64,000 nucleotides of DNA from Burkholderia pyrrocinia (GCF_018417535.1 NZ_CP070978.1:868001-932000); one strand, 5' to 3'. Positions 35,013 to 44,696 are shown, counted from the stretch's first letter. Numbers and translations: made by a program. The notes: generated from the sequence alone by a model not told the origin.

Positions 35013-36527
35013 TCAGGCCTTCATCGTCCCGGTCCGCACGTAGCGCTCGTGCCACGACAGCGCTTCGGCGAGCAGGTGCGGCGTGTGCTTGCCGAAGCTT
35101 TCGCGCGACGCGCGCTCGAAGTAGTCCTCGAGCATCGGCCGGTAATCCGGGTGCGCGCAGGTCGCGATGACCTTGCGCGCGCGCTGCTTCGGCGACAGGC
35201 CGCGCAAATCCGCGAGGCCCTGCTCGGTGACGACCACCGCGACGTCGTGCTCGGTATGGTCGACGTGGCTCGCCATCGGCACGATCCGCGAGATCGCGCC
35301 GCCCTTCGCGGTACTCGCCGACATGAAACACGACAGGTAGCCGTTGCGCGCGAAGTCGCCCGAGCCGCCGATGCCGTTCTGGATCTTCGTGCCCATCACG
35401 TGCGTCGAGTTCACGTTGCCGTAGATGTCGGCCTCGATCATCCCGTTCATCGCGATGCAGCCGAGGCGGCGCACGAGTTCCGGATGGTTGCTGATCTCCT
35501 GCGGGCGCAGCACGATCTTCTCGCGGAACGTCGCGATCTCGTCGGCGAAGCGCTGCACGGCGGCCGGGCTCAGCGACAGCGCGGTGGCCGACGCGAAGCT
35601 CAGCGTGCCGTCGTCGAGCAGGTCGAGCATGCCGTCCTGGATCACTTCGGTGTACGCGGTCAGGTTCGAGAAGCCGGCCGAGCCGAGCTCCGCGAGCACC
35701 GCGTTCGTGATGTTGCCGACGCCCGACTGCAGCGGCAGCAGGTTGTCCGGCAGCCGGCCGCGCTTCACTTCGTGGCGCAGGAAGTCGATCAATTGCAGCG
35801 CGATCTGCTTCGACGTCTCGTCCGGCGCGGAGAACGCATTGCTGCGATCCGGCGCGTCGGTCTCGACGATCGCGACGATCTTGTCGGCCGGGCAGCGCAG
35901 GTACGGCTCGCCGATCCGGTCGTCGCTCTTCGTCAGCGGAATCGGCTTGCGATGCGGCGGCAGCGCCGTGCCGTAATAGATGTCGTGCATCCCGTCGAGG
36001 CCGAGCGGCTGGCGCGCGTTCACTTCGAGGATCACGTGCTTCGCGCGTTCGAGCCACGTCTTGTTGTTGCCGATCGACGCGGACGGAATCAGCAGCCCGT
36101 CCTCGCGGATGCCCGCGACTTCGACGATCGCGACGTCGAGATCGCCGTACAGCCCGAACCACGCATATTGCGCGACGTGGCTCAGGTGGACGTCCTGGTA
36201 GTCGACTTCGCCGCTATTGATCTTGTCGCGCAGCGTCGGGTCGGACTGGTACGGCAGCCGCATCGAGATGCCGTTGGTGCGGGCGAGCGCGCCGTCGAGT
36301 TCCGGCGCGGTCGACGCGCCCGTCAGCACGTTGATCCGGAAGTCCTCGCCGCGCGCGTGCGCCGCGTCGATGCGGGCGGCAAGCGCGGCCGGCACGGCCT
36401 TCGGATAGCCCGACCCGGTGAAGCCGCTCATGGCGACGGTCATGCCGGGACGGATCAGCGCGGCGGCTTCGTCGGCGGTGCGGACGAGCGAACGCAGGGC
36501 GGGAGCGAGGATGCGTGATGAAGACAT
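35013..36527 (-). CDS. Acetyl-CoA hydrolase/CoA-transferase family (succinyl-CoA:acetate type)
   Basis: A 504-residue class I CoA-transferase of the Ach1/AarC/ScpC group, moving CoA between succinate, acetate or propionate. Family motifs are VAMSGFTGSGYPKAVP near residues 31-46, QSGVGNITNAVLAELG near residue 270 and the catalytic-glutamate stretch LTAYTEVIQDGMLDLLDDG. EADIYGNVNSTHV and GSGDFARNGYLSCFM are also typical. It turns acyl-CoAs or acetate into usable CoA esters when acetate accumulates. The gene ends 40 bases after the convergent efflux gene. Upstream lies a 651-base gap without a recognisable gene. ATG 36527 is chosen by family length. Confidence 0.88.
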   Translation of the reverse strand: MSSSRILAPALRSLVRTADEAAALIRPGMTVAMSGFTGSGYPKAVPAALAARIDAAHARGEDFRINVLTGASTAPELDGALARTNGISMRLPYQSDPTLRDKINSGEVDYQDVHLSHVAQYAWFGLYGDLDVAIVEVAGIREDGLLIPSASIGNNKTWLERAKHVILEVNARQPLGLDGMHDIYYGTALPPHRKPIPLTKSDDRIGEPYLRCPADKIVAIVETDAPDRSNAFSAPDETSKQIALQLIDFLRHEVKRGRLPDNLLPLQSGVGNITNAVLAELGSAGFSNLTAYTEVIQDGMLDLLDDGTLSFASATALSLSPAAVQRFADEIATFREKIVLRPQEISNHPELVRRLGCIAMNGMIEADIYGNVNSTHVMGTKIQNGIGGSGDFARNGYLSCFMSASTAKGGAISRIVPMASHVDHTEHDVAVVVTEQGLADLRGLSPKQRARKVIATCAHPDYRPMLEDYFERASRESFGKHTPHLLAEALSWHERYVRTGTMKA

Positions 36528-37178
36528 GGCTGGTTTCTGACGCTTTGATCTGTCGTTGACGTCGCGGGGGCGCTCCTGAGCGACATGAAGCCCTTGGGGC
36601 CGCAAGGAGCGGCCTGCACCACAGGCACGGTCGGAGTATCGCAGACGCGCTCGCCGCGAAATGTCCGTCGGATGCAAAAGATCCTTGCCGAATTTGCCGG
36701 GTATCGAACGACCGTTCTGTGACAGGTGCTCCGCATGAACCGGATGCACACGAAAGGTGCGCGAAAGCATCGGGACGAATGACCGGTCGCCGATCGCCAA
36801 CCTTCGCGAATCAATCGGCGGATTTCCATTGCAATTTGCCGCCCGCCGATCGGCAATGGTCGATACGGATGCGGCGCGGCCGATTGTCGCCCGATGCGCC
36901 GTTTCCGGGCCTGACGCAGATCAAGATCGCACGCGCCGCGCGCCGCCCGCCGGCATGCACGAAAAGCACCGCCGCAGCGGCCTTCGAGGCCCGCCTGTCC
37001 TTGACAGCCGCGCGATGCGAACCACACTGGAATACGGGCCCGGCCGCCCCGTTTGCGCGCCCTTTCGCACGCCCGGTTTTCGCCCGACCGCGGCCCGCAA
37101 GAAGCGGTATCACTACCGTATGTCAGGACACTGATTGAATAAAAAGCAACAAATTACAATTCCGTATATATTTCGCCG
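36528..37178. other. 651-base intergenic stretch, no gene recognised
   Basis: It separates the CoA-transferase gene from the divergent phosphonate operon and must hold both promoters. Open frames here (for example 36757-37134) overlap one another in different frames and resemble no family. The last 60 bases (about 37120-37178) become AT-rich, with GTATATATTTC just before the operon start. A short dyad GAACG-AC-CGTTC lies near 36707. I see no RNA gene or long repeat. Confidence 0.5.
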
Positions 37179-37859
37179 ATGGACCAAAGAAAAACCGCCA
37201 CACGCTCCGAGCCCCCCCTGCCTCGCACCTGGGATGCGCGGCTCGCGCGCTCGCTTGTCCGACCGCTTGTCGATACGCCGGTCACCCCGAATCACCTTAC
37301 TACGCTTCGTCTGCTGATCGGCCTCGCCGGCGCCTGGTGCCTCGCGCACGGCGGTTTCGGCTGGAGCAACGCGGGCGCGTTCCTGATCGTGCTGTCGAAT
37401 TTCGTCGACCACACCGACGGCGAGCTCGCGCGCATCAGCGGCAAGTCCAGCAAGATCGGTCATTTTTACGACCTCGCGGCCGATGCGGTGGTGACGATCG
37501 CACTGTTCGTCAGCATGGGCCTCGGCATCGTCGCCCAGGGCGGCCAGATGGCCGCGTCGCCGGTGCTGCTCGGCGCGGTGGCCGGCGCGGCCGTCGCGCT
37601 GATCTTCTTCCTGCGCATGCGGATCGAATCGATCGCCGGCAAGGCCGGTACCAAGCAGGCGTTCGCCGGCGGCTTCGAGACCGAAGACGTGCTGTATCTG
37701 CTGCCGCTCGTGACGCTCGTCGACGGCGTCGAACCGTTCCTGCTCGCGGCGTCGATCGGCGCCCCGCTGTTCGCCGCATGGGTCGTGATCGACTGGTGGC
37801 GCGTCGTCCGGCGCGGCAACCTCCCGCAGAATCCAACCGAAATCCAGGCTTCCAAATGA
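37179..37859 (+). CDS. CDP-alcohol phosphatidyltransferase family protein
   Basis: A 226-residue integral membrane enzyme. The complete CDP-alcohol phosphotransferase motif D-G-x2-A-R-x8-G-x3-D-x3-D is present: Asp80, Gly81, Ala84, Arg85, Gly94, Asp98, Asp102. About six hydrophobic segments surround it. These enzymes displace CMP from a CDP-linked group and join the rest to an alcohol. It is the first gene of the phosphonate operon and overlaps the next by four bases. It may use CMP-2-aminoethylphosphonate as donor to make a phosphonolipid, or CDP-diacylglycerol as donor. The donor and acceptor are not determined by sequence. Confidence 0.85.
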   Translation: MDQRKTATRSEPPLPRTWDARLARSLVRPLVDTPVTPNHLTTLRLLIGLAGAWCLAHGGFGWSNAGAFLIVLSNFVDHTDGELARISGKSSKIGHFYDLAADAVVTIALFVSMGLGIVAQGGQMAASPVLLGAVAGAAVALIFFLRMRIESIAGKAGTKQAFAGGFETEDVLYLLPLVTLVDGVEPFLLAASIGAPLFAAWVVIDWWRVVRRGNLPQNPTEIQASK

Positions 37860-38665
37860 CTCCGAGCACGCGCGACGACTCCGTGCTGAGCCCGGCACGC
37901 CCCGCGCCTGCGCGCGCGGCCGCGTCCGACCCCGATCGCACGGTGGCCGACTGCGTCGGCCATCTCGACCTCGACCACCTGCGCGGCGACTACACGCGCC
38001 AGGGGTCGTTCCTGTATCTCGACGCGTTCCTGCCGGCCGACGCGCACGCGAAACTCGCGGCGGCCGCCCGCGCGATGCAGGCCGGCCTGAACCGCAATTA
38101 CCTGCCCGGCCACAAGCAGGGCGGCAGCGTGAGTCGCCATACGATCGACGAGCAGGCGCCGTACATCGCCGAGCTGTATCGGTCGAAGGCGCTGATCGGC
38201 TTCCTCGAGAAGGTCACGGGCGACAAGCTGATGCTGTCGCCGGACGACGATCCGCACGCGTACGCGCTGTATTACTACACGAAGCCCGGCGATCACATCG
38301 GCTGGCACTACGACACGTCGTACTACGACGGCCGCCGCTACACGCTGCTGATCGGCGTGATCGACGAATCGTCGTGCCGGCTCGACTACGAGCTGCACAC
38401 GCGCAACCCGGACGTGCCCGACGAACCGGGCTCCGTGCAGATCGCCGACGGCGGCATCGTGCTGTTCGACGGCGACAAGCTGCGCCACCGCATCACGCCG
38501 CTCGGCCAGAACGAGATGCGCGTGTCGCTGACTTTCGAATACGTGACGAACCCCGGCATGCGGCCGTGGAAGCGCTTCATCTCGAACATGAAGGACGCGA
38601 TCGCGTATTTCGGTTTCCGCCAGGTGTTCAAGCAACTGGCCACGCGACGCACGATCGGGTCATGA
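37856..38665 (+). CDS. 2-Oxoglutarate/Fe(II)-dependent oxygenase-like protein
   Basis: A 269-residue jelly-roll oxygenase. The facial triad is visible: His151 and Asp153 in GWHYDTSYYDG and His211 in KLRHRITPL, with Arg222 in MRVSLTFEY as the likely 2-oxoglutarate anchor. The YALYYYTKPGDHIGWH stretch is typical of a Fe(II) dioxygenase fold. It is coupled to both neighbours by ATGA overlaps in the phosphonate operon. In phosphonate pathways, enzymes of this class hydroxylate the carbon next to phosphorus, or cleave the product; hydroxylation of aminoethylphosphonate or of the lipid chain is a reasonable inference here. The exact subfamily is not one I recognise. Confidence 0.78.
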   Translation: MTPSTRDDSVLSPARPAPARAAASDPDRTVADCVGHLDLDHLRGDYTRQGSFLYLDAFLPADAHAKLAAAARAMQAGLNRNYLPGHKQGGSVSRHTIDEQAPYIAELYRSKALIGFLEKVTGDKLMLSPDDDPHAYALYYYTKPGDHIGWHYDTSYYDGRRYTLLIGVIDESSCRLDYELHTRNPDVPDEPGSVQIADGGIVLFDGDKLRHRITPLGQNEMRVSLTFEYVTNPGMRPWKRFISNMKDAIAYFGFRQVFKQLATRRTIGS

Positions 38666-39663
38666 CACGCGCCGGCCTGATCCTGCTGTCCCTCGGGACG
38701 GCACTCTTCATCGCACTCCTTGCATGGCAGGGCGTCGGCGCGGTCGCGTCCACGTTCCTCGCGGCCGGCTGGGGCCTCGCGCTCGTCGCGGCGTTCCACG
38801 TCGTGCCGCTCGTGATCGACGCGATCGCGATCTCCGTGATGTTCCGCCGCGGCCAGCCGGGCGCCGAGCTCGGCAACGCGCTGCGCGCGCGCTGGGTCGG
38901 CGAATCGGTCAACAGCCTGCTGCCCGCCGGGCAGATCGGCGGCCCCGTGCTGATGGTGCGCCACCTCGCGCAGCGCGGCACGCGGATGGCCGACGCGGCG
39001 GCTGCCGTTACCGTCGGCACGACGATGCAGGCGCTCGCGCAGATGGCGTTCGCGCTGATCGGCATCGCCGCGTTCAGCCTTTATGCAACGCACGAGTCGG
39101 TCGCGCACCTGCGCACGCCCGCGCTGATCGCCACCGGTGTACTCGGCGCGCTCGCCGTGCTGTTCTACATGGCGCAGCGACGCGGGCTGTTCGGCCGCGG
39201 CCTGCGCCTCGCGTCGAAGCTGCTCGGCCCGCGCGACTGGTCGTCGCTCGCGACCCGTGCCGACGCGATCGACGACGCGGTCGGCGCGCTGTACCGCGAT
39301 CGCGCGAAGGTCGCGAAAACCTTCGCATTGAGCCTCGTCGGCTGGATCGTCGGTACCGCGGAAGTGTGGCTCGCGCTGCACTTCCTCGGGCACCCGGTGA
39401 GCTGGCTCGACGCGCTGCTGCTCGAAAGCGTCGGCCAGGCGATCCGCGGCGCGGCCTTCGCGATCCCGGGCTCGCTCGGCGCGCAGGAAGGCGGCTACCT
39501 GCTGCTCGCCCCGCTGGTCGGACTGCCGCCCGACGCGGCGCTCGCGCTGTCGCTCGCGAAGCGCGCGCGCGAACTCGCGCTCGGCCTGCCCGGCCTGCTC
39601 TATCTGCATTTCAGTGAAAGAAACTGGCAGCGGCGCCGTGCGCCGCAGCCGCTCGCCGACTGA
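38662..39663 (+). CDS. UPF0104/LPG synthase-TM-like membrane protein
   Basis: A 333-residue integral membrane protein with about eight hydrophobic segments. It resembles the UPF0104 family, which includes the flippase part of lysylphosphatidylglycerol synthases and HpnL-like proteins. Family-like stretches are GESVNSLLPAGQIGGPVLMVRHL (about residues 93-115) and ESVGQAIRGAAFAIPGSLGAQEGGYLLL (about residues 255-282). Members of this family move or help modify lipids across the inner membrane. In this operon it could flip the modified lipid to the periplasmic face. It overlaps the oxygenase gene by four bases and precedes the stand-alone nucleotidyltransferase by 36 bases. Confidence 0.8.
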   Translation: MTRAGLILLSLGTALFIALLAWQGVGAVASTFLAAGWGLALVAAFHVVPLVIDAIAISVMFRRGQPGAELGNALRARWVGESVNSLLPAGQIGGPVLMVRHLAQRGTRMADAAAAVTVGTTMQALAQMAFALIGIAAFSLYATHESVAHLRTPALIATGVLGALAVLFYMAQRRGLFGRGLRLASKLLGPRDWSSLATRADAIDDAVGALYRDRAKVAKTFALSLVGWIVGTAEVWLALHFLGHPVSWLDALLLESVGQAIRGAAFAIPGSLGAQEGGYLLLAPLVGLPPDAALALSLAKRARELALGLPGLLYLHFSERNWQRRRAPQPLAD

Positions 39664-39699
39664 TCGTTCAGATCCGCCGGCTTTTTGGTTGGAGAACCC

Positions 39700-40467
39700 A
39701 TGCGAGCCATCATTCTTGCGGCAGGCCTCGGCTTGCGCCTGCAACAACCGCCCGAGGCACAGTTCCCGAAGTGCCTGCTGCGCTTCGACGACGTTTCGCT
39801 GCTCGAGCGCCATCTGCGCGTGCTCGACGCCGCGGGCGTCGACGAGATCGTGCTCGGGCTCGGCTTCCAGGCCGGGAAGGTCGAGCAGGAATTGAAGCGC
39901 CTCGGCCGCCAGGCCGAGATCGTGCTGAACGAGCGCTACGACCTCGGCAGCGTGCTGACCGTGCATACCGTCGCCGATGCGATGACGCGCGGCGGCGACG
40001 TGCTGCTGATGGACGCCGACGTGCTGTATGACGAGAACATCCTGCACGCGCTGGTGGCCGATCCCGACAAGGCGGTCGACCGCCTGCTGATCGATCGCGA
40101 CTTCGAGGCCGGCGACGAACCCGTCAAGCTGTGCGTGAAGAACGGCGTGCCGGTCGAGCTGCGCAAGCAGCTCGCGGTCGACCTCGACTACGACACGATC
40201 GGCGAATCGGTCGGCTTCTTCCGCTTCACCGAAGGCACCGCGCGCCGCCTCGCGACGATCGTCGCGAGCTACGTCGACAGCGGCCGCGCGAACATGCCGC
40301 ACGAGGAAGCCGTGCGCGACCTGCTGCTCGAAGGCGGCCATTCGTTCGACGTCGCCGACGTCACCGGCTCGCCGTGGATCGAGATCGACTTCCCGAACGA
40401 TGTCGCACGCGCGACGCAAGAAATCCTCCCCCTGATTCAACGCACCACCGCAGGAGCCGCACGATGA
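39700..40467 (+). CDS. Stand-alone nucleotidyltransferase (MobA/LicC-like)
   Basis: A 255-residue NTP-transferase-fold protein. The nucleotide motif at the N-terminus reads [13 protein letters not shown] followed by FPKCLLRF (residues 2-33), and the metal-binding acidic motif is [11 protein letters not shown] near residue 105. The closest functional groups are small-alcohol-phosphate cytidylyltransferases such as LicC and IPCT, which activate choline phosphate or inositol phosphate for CDP-alcohol transferases. TTGGAGAACCC precedes ATG 39700. It is a second nucleotidyltransferase in the operon besides the domain fused to PEP mutase. It overlaps the mutase gene by four bases. Whether it uses aminoethylphosphonate or another headgroup is open. 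Confidence 0.8.
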   Translation: MRAIILAAGLGLRLQQPPEAQFPKCLLRFDDVSLLERHLRVLDAAGVDEIVLGLGFQAGKVEQELKRLGRQAEIVLNERYDLGSVLTVHTVADAMTRGGDVLLMDADVLYDENILHALVADPDKAVDRLLIDRDFEAGDEPVKLCVKNGVPVELRKQLAVDLDYDTIGESVGFFRFTEGTARRLATIVASYVDSGRANMPHEEAVRDLLLEGGHSFDVADVTGSPWIEIDFPNDVARATQEILPLIQRTTAGAAR

Positions 40468-42152
40468 ACGCACGCGAACCCAACTTCACCGAATCGCGCA
40501 GCGCACGCCTGCGCCGCATGCTCGTCAGCAGCGACCTCGAATTCCTGATGGAAGCGCACAACGGCCTGTCCGCGCGGATCGTCCGCGAGGCCGGCTTCAA
40601 GGGGATCTGGGCTTCGGGCCTCGCGATCTCCGCGCAGTTCGGCGTGCGCGACAACAACGAGGCCAGCTGGACCCAGGTCGTCGACGTGCTCGAATTCATG
40701 GCCGACGCAAGCGACCTGCCGATCCTGCTCGACGGCGACACCGGCTACGGCAACTTCAACAACGTGCGCCGCCTCGTGAAGAAGCTCGAACAGCGCGGCA
40801 TCGCCGGCGTCTGCATCGAGGACAAGCAGTTCCCGAAGACGAACAGCTTCATCGACGGCGAGCGCCAGCCGCTCGCCGAGATCGACGAGTTCTGCGGCAA
40901 GATCAAGGCCGGCAAGGATTCGCAGACCGATCCCGACTTCTCGATCGTCGCGCGCGTCGAGGCGCTGATCGCGGGCTGGGGGATGGACGAGGCGCTGCGC
41001 CGCGCGAACGCGTACGCGGAAGCCGGCGCCGACGCGATCCTGATCCACAGCAAGCTGTCGCGCCCGGACGAAATCCTGCAGTTCGCACGCGAATGGAGCG
41101 GCAAGGCGCCGCTCGTGATCGTGCCGACCAAGTACTACAGCACGCCGACCGACGTGTTCCGCCAGGCCGGCATCAGCACCGTGATCTGGGCGAACCACCT
41201 GATCCGCGCGTCCGCGTCGGCAATGCAGGCCGTCGCGCGCGAGATCCACGAGAACGAAACGCTGATCAACGTCGAAGACCGCGTCGCGTCGGTCAACGAG
41301 ATCTTCCGCCTGCAGGACGCCGACGAATACTCGGCGGCCGAGCGCATCTACCTGTCGTCGTCGTCGCGCGCGTCGAACGCGGCGGTCGTGCTCGCCGCGA
41401 GCCGCGGCAAGGGGCTCGAAGCCGTCACCGAAGACAAGCCCAAGGTCATGCTGCCGGTCGCCGGCAAGCCGCTGCTGCGCTGGCTCGTCGACGGCTTCAA
41501 GAAGCAAGGCGTGAACGACATCACCGTGGTCGGCGGCTATCGCGCCGACGCGATCGACACGTCGGGCATCAAGCTCGTCGTCAACGAGCGCCATGCGCAG
41601 ACGGGCGAGCTCGCGTCGCTCGCGTGCGCGGCGGAGCGCCTGACGGGCGACACCGTGATCTCGTACGGCGACCTGCTGTTCCGCAGCTACATCCTGCGCG
41701 ACCTCGCCGAGAGCGAGGCCGAGTTCAGCGTCGTCGTCGATTCGTCGCTGACGCAGCCGTCGAACCAGAGCGTGCGCGACTTCGCGGTCTGCTCGGCCGC
41801 CGACGACCGCGGCCTGTTCGGCCAGAAGACCACGCTGCAGCGCGTGTCGAGCGACGCCACCGAAGGCACGACGCACGGCCGCTGGATCGGCCTGCTGAAC
41901 GTGCGCGGCGCCGGCGTCGATCGCCTGAAGGCGATGCTCGCGACGCTGCAGGCGCGCGACGATTTCGACACGCTCGACCTCCCCACGCTCCTCAACGAAC
42001 TGATCGCCGCCGGCGAGAAGATCGAAGTGCAGTACGTGCACGGCCACTGGCGCGGCGTCAACGATCTCGAAGACTTCCGCCGCGCGGGCGACTTCGCGCA
42101 CGGCCAGACGCCGCTGTCCGAGCCGGGCGCCGGCAACGGGGGCGCGCAATGA
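40464..42152 (+). CDS. aepX: Phosphoenolpyruvate phosphomutase fused to a nucleotidyltransferase
   Basis: A 562-residue two-domain enzyme. Residues 1-300 are a PEP mutase of the isocitrate-lyase superfamily with the diagnostic [10 protein letters not shown] at 119-128 (EDKx3KxNS) and the metal-binding [10 protein letters not shown] at 88-97; it makes the C-P bond of phosphonopyruvate. Residues from about 306 form an NTP-transferase domain starting [20 protein letters not shown], with LAAS replacing the usual LAAG. Such fused domains (PntC-type) activate 2-aminoethylphosphonate with CTP. The final part, [15 protein letters not shown], closes the domain. It overlaps both neighbours by four bases. 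PEP mutase is the committing step, so this gene defines the operon as phosphonate biosynthesis. Confidence 0.92.
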   Translation: MNAREPNFTESRSARLRRMLVSSDLEFLMEAHNGLSARIVREAGFKGIWASGLAISAQFGVRDNNEASWTQVVDVLEFMADASDLPILLDGDTGYGNFNNVRRLVKKLEQRGIAGVCIEDKQFPKTNSFIDGERQPLAEIDEFCGKIKAGKDSQTDPDFSIVARVEALIAGWGMDEALRRANAYAEAGADAILIHSKLSRPDEILQFAREWSGKAPLVIVPTKYYSTPTDVFRQAGISTVIWANHLIRASASAMQAVAREIHENETLINVEDRVASVNEIFRLQDADEYSAAERIYLSSSSRASNAAVVLAASRGKGLEAVTEDKPKVMLPVAGKPLLRWLVDGFKKQGVNDITVVGGYRADAIDTSGIKLVVNERHAQTGELASLACAAERLTGDTVISYGDLLFRSYILRDLAESEAEFSVVVDSSLTQPSNQSVRDFAVCSAADDRGLFGQKTTLQRVSSDATEGTTHGRWIGLLNVRGAGVDRLKAMLATLQARDDFDTLDLPTLLNELIAAGEKIEVQYVHGHWRGVNDLEDFRRAGDFAHGQTPLSEPGAGNGGAQ

Positions 42153-43330
42153 TCGAAGCGGCCCGGTTCGTCGAGGCCGCGCGCGAACGCGGTTTCGACT
42201 GGTACGCGGGCGTGCCCTGCTCGTACCTGACGCCGTTCATCAACTACGTCCTGCAGGACCCGACGCTGCACTACGTGTCGGCCGCGAACGAAGGCGACGC
42301 GGTCGCGCTGATCGCGGGCGCGACGCTCGGCGGCAAGCGCGGGATCGCGATGATGCAGAACTCGGGGCTCGGCAACGCGGTGAGCCCGCTGACGTCGCTG
42401 ACCTGGACGTTCCGCCTGCCGCAACTGCTGATCGTCACGTGGCGCGGCCAGCCGGGTGTCGCCGACGAGCCGCAGCACGCGCTGATGGGCCCGATCACGC
42501 CCGCGATGCTCGACACGATGGAGATTCCGTGGGAGACGTTCCCGACCGACCCCGAACAGGTCGGCCCGGCACTCGACCGCGCGATCGCGCACATGGACGC
42601 GACGGGCCGCCCGTACGCGCTCGTGATGCAGAAAGGCAGCGTCGCGCCGTATGAACTGCAGGCGAACCCGGCGGCGCAGCCGCGTGCGCATGTCGCCGCG
42701 CAATCGTCGTCGCGCGCCGTGTCGGCCGACGCGTGGCCGACCCGTCACGACGCGCTGCAACGCGTGATCGCGCACACACCGGTCGATTCGACCGTCGTGC
42801 TCGCGTCGACCGGTTTCTGCGGCCGCGAACTCTACGCAATCGACGATCGCCCGAACCAGTTGTACATGGTCGGCTCGATGGGTTGCGTGACGCCGCTCGC
42901 GCTCGGCCTCGCGCTCGCGCGCCCCGACCTGCGCGTGGTGGCCGTCGACGGCGACGGCGCCGCGCTGATGCGGATGGGCGTATTCGCGACGCTCGGCACC
43001 TACGGCCCGGCCAACCTCACGCACGTGCTGCTCGACAACGGCGCACACGAATCGACGGGCGGCCAGGCGACCGTGTCGCGGCACGTGTCGTTCGCGGGCG
43101 TCGCGGCCGCATGCGGCTACGCGTCGGCGGCCGAAGGCGACACGCTCGACGTGCTCGATGCCGCGCTTGCCGCGTCGAGCGATGGTGCGCAGTTCGTTCG
43201 TCTCGCGATCCGCACGGGCGTGCCCGACGGCCTGCCCCGCCCGACCGTCACGCCGGTCGAGGTCAAGACCCGTCTGATGCGGCACATCGGCGCCGCGCAG
43301 ACCGAAGCCCACGCTGAAGGAGCCCATTGA
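42149..43330 (+). CDS. aepY: Phosphonopyruvate decarboxylase
   Basis: A 393-residue thiamine-diphosphate enzyme that decarboxylates phosphonopyruvate to phosphonoacetaldehyde and pulls the unfavourable mutase reaction forward. The N-terminal half has the cofactor-activating glutamate in ANEGDAVA (Glu48) and [15 protein letters not shown] (residues 70-84). The C-terminal half has the ThDP-Mg motif starting [11 protein letters not shown] near 267 and ending LLDN near 297. It lacks the middle domain of larger ThDP enzymes, as is normal for this family. Its start overlaps the mutase stop (ATGA) and its stop overlaps the transaminase start. Confidence 0.92.
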   Translation: MIEAARFVEAARERGFDWYAGVPCSYLTPFINYVLQDPTLHYVSAANEGDAVALIAGATLGGKRGIAMMQNSGLGNAVSPLTSLTWTFRLPQLLIVTWRGQPGVADEPQHALMGPITPAMLDTMEIPWETFPTDPEQVGPALDRAIAHMDATGRPYALVMQKGSVAPYELQANPAAQPRAHVAAQSSSRAVSADAWPTRHDALQRVIAHTPVDSTVVLASTGFCGRELYAIDDRPNQLYMVGSMGCVTPLALGLALARPDLRVVAVDGDGAALMRMGVFATLGTYGPANLTHVLLDNGAHESTGGQATVSRHVSFAGVAAACGYASAAEGDTLDVLDAALAASSDGAQFVRLAIRTGVPDGLPRPTVTPVEVKTRLMRHIGAAQTEAHAEGAH

Positions 43331-44394
43331 TGCTGCTGCTGAACCCCGGCCCGGTAACGCTCACCGAACGCGTGCGCCGCAGCCTGCTGCAACCCGACCT
43401 GTGCCATCGCGAAAGCGAATTCTTCGATCTGCAGGACGAAGCGCGCGCGCGCCTCGTCGCCGCATACGAGCTCGATCCGGCCGAATGGGCCGCCGTGCTG
43501 ATGACCGGCTCGGGCACGGCCGCCGTCGAGAGCATGATCGCGGCGCTCGTGCCGCAGGACGGCAGGCTGCTCGTGATCGAGAACGGCGTGTACGGCGAGC
43601 GGATCGCGCAGATCGCGACGCAGTACGGGATCGCGCACGACGTGCTGAAGCATGAATGGATGCAGGCGCCCGATCTCGCGCAGATCGCCGCGCGCCTCGA
43701 CGCGGGCGGCTACTCGCACGTCGCCGTGATCCATCACGAAACGACGACGGGCCGCCTGAACGATCTCGGCGCGATCGCCGACGTATGCCGCGCACGCGGC
43801 GTGAAGCTGCTCGTCGACGGCGTCAGCAGCTTCGGCGCGGAAGCGATCGACTTCGCCGGCGGCGACATCGACGCGGTTGCCGCGACCGCGAACAAGTGCC
43901 TGCACGGCGTGCCGGGCGCGGCGTTCGTGATCGTGCGCCGCAGCGCGCTCGCGAAGGCCGCGAGCCGCACGTACTACCTCGACCTCGGCCGTCTCGCGAA
44001 GCTGCAGGACCAGCGCAACACGCCGTTCACGCCGTCCGTGCACGCGTACTACGCGCTCGTCGAGGCGCTGCGCGAATTCGACGAAGCCGGCGGCTGGCGT
44101 GCGCGCCATGCGCATTACAAGGCGCTCGCCGACCAGGCACAAGCCGGCCTCGCCGCGCGCGGGATGCCGCTGGTGCTGCCGGAAGGCGCGTCGTCGGTCG
44201 TGCTGCGCGCGTACCGGCTGCCGCAGGGCGTCACGTACGAGACGCTGCACGACGGCCTGAAGGCACGCGGCTTCGTGATTTACGCGGGGCAAGGCGGGCT
44301 GTCGAAGGAACTGTTCCGCATCTCGACGATGGGCGCGATCGAAGCGGCCGACGTCGACCGGTTGCTGGATGGTTTTACTGCGCTGACGCGGTAA
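43330..44394 (+). CDS. phnW: 2-Aminoethylphosphonate transaminase
   Basis: A 354-residue class V PLP aminotransferase that interconverts phosphonoacetaldehyde and 2-aminoethylphosphonate. Features: NPGPVTLTERVR at the start, MTGSGTAAVESM (residues 58-69), the HETTTGRLND stretch, Asp163 in LLVDGVSSFG, and the PLP lysine Lys189 in ATANKCLHGVPG. In degradation clusters this enzyme stands beside phnX; here no phosphonatase is present and mutase and decarboxylase precede it, so the direction is biosynthetic. ATG 43330 shares one base with the preceding stop, with AAGGAG upstream. The intrinsic terminator at 44419 closes the operon. Confidence 0.92.
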   Translation: MLLLNPGPVTLTERVRRSLLQPDLCHRESEFFDLQDEARARLVAAYELDPAEWAAVLMTGSGTAAVESMIAALVPQDGRLLVIENGVYGERIAQIATQYGIAHDVLKHEWMQAPDLAQIAARLDAGGYSHVAVIHHETTTGRLNDLGAIADVCRARGVKLLVDGVSSFGAEAIDFAGGDIDAVAATANKCLHGVPGAAFVIVRRSALAKAASRTYYLDLGRLAKLQDQRNTPFTPSVHAYYALVEALREFDEAGGWRARHAHYKALADQAQAGLAARGMPLVLPEGASSVVLRAYRLPQGVTYETLHDGLKARGFVIYAGQGGLSKELFRISTMGAIEAADVDRLLDGFTALTR

Positions 44395-44418
44395 GCGGCT
44401 GCAGCTTCTCGTCGACCG

Positions 44419-44440
44419 AAGGCCCGCAAGGGCCTTTTTT
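44419..44440 (+). terminator. Rho-independent terminator of the phosphonate operon
   Basis: AAGGCCC (44419-44425), loop GCAA and GGGCCTT (44430-44436) lead into a T run ending at 44440, 24 bases after the phnW stop. Confidence 0.9.
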
Positions 44441-44696
44441 GTTCTTCGCGGATTTCTGTGGGTGTCGCTTGTCGCCCCCTGCCGGTCATCGCCGGAACCG
44501 ATGGCAATGGCAGATGTTGGTGGGAAACCGGTCAACTGGATGCTCCGCCAGGAAAGACCTCCATCTTCCCTCCGATGGGATACACGCTGAATTGTCGATA
44601 AATCGGGTATTTCCAAATCCGCGTAAATCGGTAATCTACGAGGTTTCAGTGAACGAAAAAGCCTCGCTGCCTGAATGCAACCATTCGGATCGCTCC

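Noticed and set aside
36757..37134. 125-codon frame upstream of the phosphonate operon
   Set aside because: Several overlapping frames occur in the same place, none has a ribosome site or a recognisable domain, and the region must hold two promoters.
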